Below are positions 32,487-33,694 of a stretch of DNA of 33,694 nt, piece by piece. Location of the stretch: positions 1 to 33,694 of IMG/VR virus record IMGVR_UViG_3300025030_000306; one strand, 5' to 3'. How positions within the stretch are numbered: position 1 is the first letter of the stretch; the number at the start of each line of letters is the position of its first letter. The DNA is from a virus. The translations under genes were made by a program, and so were the position numbers. Below the pieces are notes generated by a model. That model ran no database searches, was not told the origin of the DNA, and worked only from the letters and a program-made list of their open reading frames with translations.

Positions 32487-32668
32487 TTAGCCCTCCTTTT
32501 GGCCACTATGTGTTTATGACCCAGAATACTGCCGATGTGCCAGTGATCACAAGCAGAACACTTATACACATTTTTCTTACCAGAATCCTTCATCTTCTTA
32601 AGGACTCTGGCTGCGGCGTTCTGGGTGCCAAACTGAAACTTACCGAGGCATTCACAATCCCTATTCAT
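32483..32668 (-). CDS. Small zinc-ribbon-like protein
   Basis: A 61-residue basic protein. Two Cys pairs, CEC (residues 5 and 7) and CSAC (37 and 40) followed by DHWHIG, resemble the small phage zinc ribbons with C..C and WH(L/I)G endings. Lys/Arg-rich ends (KKMKDSGKKN, AKRRAK) suggest nucleic acid contact. It overlaps both neighbours by ATGA. Role unknown; perhaps binds host polymerase or nucleic acid. Confidence 0.62.
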   Translation of the reverse strand: MNRDCECLGKFQFGTQNAAARVLKKMKDSGKKNVYKCSACDHWHIGSILGHKHIVAKRRAK

Positions 32669-32922
32669 TGTTTTCCCCTATTAACAAGTTCATTTTCTAG
32701 AGCCTCTAACCTTCTTGAAGGGATCATATTATCTAGCTCGGCTTGTACGGCATCGGCCGCCATCTCCCCCGACCAGGGAGAATACGCATAGACCCATGCC
32801 TGGGTGAACTCGGCATGAGTAACCCAGCCTTTTCTCCTTAGCATAGCTATAGTATTTTTAAGATGACTAGTGGACATCTCACTCATCTCCATGACTCGCC
32901 CATCCTTACAAGTCCATTTCAT
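32665..32922 (-). CDS. Hypothetical protein, helical, unknown
   Basis: An 85-residue protein (MKWTCKDGRVMEMSEMSTSH) with short helices (LKNTIAMLRRKGW, MIPSRRLEALENELVNRG) around a Trp-rich loop. The MxTxHLxN.I.ML and C-terminal R..L..E...R segments resemble those of phage proteins of unknown function. It is coupled at both ends by ATGA overlaps. Confidence 0.58.
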   Translation of the reverse strand: MKWTCKDGRVMEMSEMSTSHLKNTIAMLRRKGWVTHAEFTQAWVYAYSPWSGEMAADAVQAELDNMIPSRRLEALENELVNRGKQ

Positions 32923-33107
32923 ATATCCTCCGGAAGGTATACTGTTCCTATTAGCTCTTTATTACCATCATACCAGGCTTCTTCAGACTCATTAACTAGT
33001 ACACTGTCGTCACTAATAGTAATTACCTGGCCAGACTTAAGAAATACAAAGTCTACCATTATGCCTCCACCAGTGTTACGAGTTTCTATCCTGTCAATAT
33101 GATTCAT
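32919..33107 (-). CDS. Hypothetical small protein, unknown
   Basis: A 62-residue protein (MNHIDRIETRNTGGGIMVDF) with alternating hydrophobic strands (FVFLKSGQVITISDDSVLVN) and an acidic C-terminus. An AGGAGG site about 9 bases upstream lies in the previous gene and its start overlaps that stop (ATGA). No family recognised. Confidence 0.55.
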   Translation of the reverse strand: MNHIDRIETRNTGGGIMVDFVFLKSGQVITISDDSVLVNESEEAWYDGNKELIGTVYLPEDI

Positions 33108-33283
33108 TTAAAGCCTCCTTTCTCATCAAGTTCTGCCAGTACATCTAACAGACGCCTAACTATCTGACCGAGACTATTGAGTTCTTGAGCAATCTGTATA
33201 GCCTCTAAAGTTGTCAAAGTCTTCTGGCCAGATGCCAGGTCTTCCGCATTATTCAAGGCGTTAACTAGTTGTTTGCTGAGCAT
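33104..33283 (-). CDS. Small helical protein, unknown
   Basis: A 59-residue protein, MLSKQLVNALNNAEDLASGQ followed by two amphipathic helices (TLEAIQIAQELNSLGQIVRR and onward). GGAGGT lies 11 bases before ATG 33283. It starts 19 bases inside the end of the pentapeptide gene and its TGA overlaps the next start, so it is part of the same chain of coupled genes. It looks like a coiled-coil dimer; function unknown. Confidence 0.55.
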   Translation of the reverse strand: MLSKQLVNALNNAEDLASGQKTLTTLEAIQIAQELNSLGQIVRRLLDVLAELDEKGGFK

Positions 33284-33694
33284 ATTGTTTTCTTACCTCC
33301 GCATTCATAGTATCTATGAAAGTTCTTTTCCATGAAAGTTATTTGTTCAGGTGTTGGCTGTAATTTAGAAACTGCAAATGCGTGGTATAACAACTGAGCA
33401 GAGATTTTATCACAAACTTTTATTGTAAGAGAAGTACACTGTAAAGGAATGCTTGAGTAGTCAATATCCGCCCCGAAGAGATTCGCCCCGGAGAGATTCG
33501 TCTCGGAGAGATCCGCCCCGGAGAGATCTGCCCCGAAGAGATTCGCCCTGGAGAGATTCGCCCTGGAGAGATCCGCCCTGGAGAGATTCGCCCTGGAGAG
33601 ATTCGCCCTGGAGAGATTCGCCCTGGAGAGATCCGCCCTGGAGAGATTCGCCCTGGAGAGATTCGCCCCGGAGAGATCCGCCCCGGAGAGATTC
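33265..33694 (-). CDS. Pentapeptide-repeat protein (partial, start lies beyond the right edge)
   Basis: The open frame enters from the right edge and stops at TAG (33267-33265), 142 residues in the window. It reads as A(D/N)LSR/G repeats (for example ADLSGANLSRANLS), a right-handed quadrilateral beta-helix, then a C-terminal domain: DIDYSSIPLQCTSLTIKVCD, KISAQLLYHAF and FHRYYECGGK. The same tail (W/P.C.S...K.D..I.AQL.YH ... FHR..ECG) is found on other phage pentapeptide proteins. Pentapeptide proteins can mimic DNA (as Qnr/MfpA do with gyrase), but no such role can be proven here. Confidence 0.82.
   Translation of the reverse strand, partial: NLSGADLSGANLSRANLSRADLSRANLSRANLSRANLSRADLSRANLSRANLFGADLSGADLSETNLSGANLFGADIDYSSIPLQCTSLTIKVCDKISAQLLYHAFAVSKLQPTPEQITFMEKNFHRYYECGGKKTICSANN
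33472..33694 (-). repeat. 15-bp tandem DNA repeat coding for pentapeptides
   Basis: About 15 copies of a 15-bp unit (plus-strand form GAGAGATTCGCCCTG with few variants such as ATCCGCC, CCCCGGA) run to the window edge. Near-perfect identity of the inner copies shows recent expansion by slippage or unequal crossing over; copies near the C-terminal end of the protein are more diverged. Confidence 0.88.

Noticed and set aside
33472-33694. Possible CRISPR array at the right end
   Set aside because: The repeats are contiguous 15-bp units without spacers and keep an open frame of A(D/N)LSx pentapeptides, so they are coding tandem repeats.
1-33694. Reverse transcriptase or Avd gene for a DGR
   Set aside because: No frame shows the YxDD region or other RT blocks, and I found no near copy of the lectin gene's 3' end in the window; the DGR idea stays a comparison only.

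Overview
The window is part of a lytic-type, tailed double-stranded DNA phage with a podovirus (short-tail, T7/BPP-1-like) virion. The evidence is the end of a major capsid gene, a Bbp16-type capsid cement gene, tail tubular proteins A and B, a T7-gp14-like internal virion protein, very large internal/ejected proteins and a tail fibre with a T7-gp17-like N-terminus. No integrase, repressor, rRNA or CRISPR array is visible. The host is probably a Gram-negative bacterium, inferred from a lipobox lipoprotein, Sec signal peptides and an M15-type endolysin; the species cannot be told from the sequence.

Layout. 1-14.6 kb (+ strand): head completion, tail tube and internal virion genes, tightly packed and mostly joined by ATGA/TAATG overlaps. 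14.6-20.8 kb (+): an accessory adhesion region of mosaic base composition. It holds a C-type-lectin/FGE-fold protein resembling the variable proteins of diversity-generating retroelements, then three consecutive proteins with N-terminal Sec signal peptides (one a beta-helix protein of 599 aa), a tiny membrane protein, a lipoprotein and a proline-rich protein. 20.8-22.0 kb (+): a lysis cassette of a DUF1353-like protein, an XhlA-like holin candidate and an M15 peptidase endolysin. 22.0-33.7 kb (- strand): replication and nucleotide metabolism. In transcription order from the right these are a pentapeptide-repeat protein, several small unknown genes, a DUF2800 Cas4/RecB-like nuclease, an abundant-looking wHTH-like protein with its own promoter and terminator, a dATP/dGTP diphosphohydrolase, ThyX, an all-alpha dUTPase-like NTPase, a DUF2815 (Enc34-type) ssDNA-binding protein, a tRNA-like element, family A DNA polymerase, a VRR-NUC nuclease, an ATP-dependent DNA ligase and a SNF2-type helicase. 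The two transcription blocks converge and overlap by 27 bp near 21.94 kb.

How it works together. The minus-strand block supplies thymidylate and keeps dUTP and other dNTP pools in check, then copies and repairs DNA with its own polymerase, SSB, ligase, helicase and nucleases; this DUF2800/DUF2815/PolA/VRR-NUC/SNF2 set is a recurring phage replication module. The plus-strand block builds the capsid, ejection proteins, tail and fibres and lyses the host. Points most worth a second look: the signal-peptide-bearing fibre-like trio, the DGR-like lectin protein with no reverse transcriptase or template repeat in view, a cysteine-rich six-repeat insertion in the tail nozzle protein, a tRNA-like element with an aberrant anticodon loop, and a DNA-level 15-bp tandem repeat in the pentapeptide gene.
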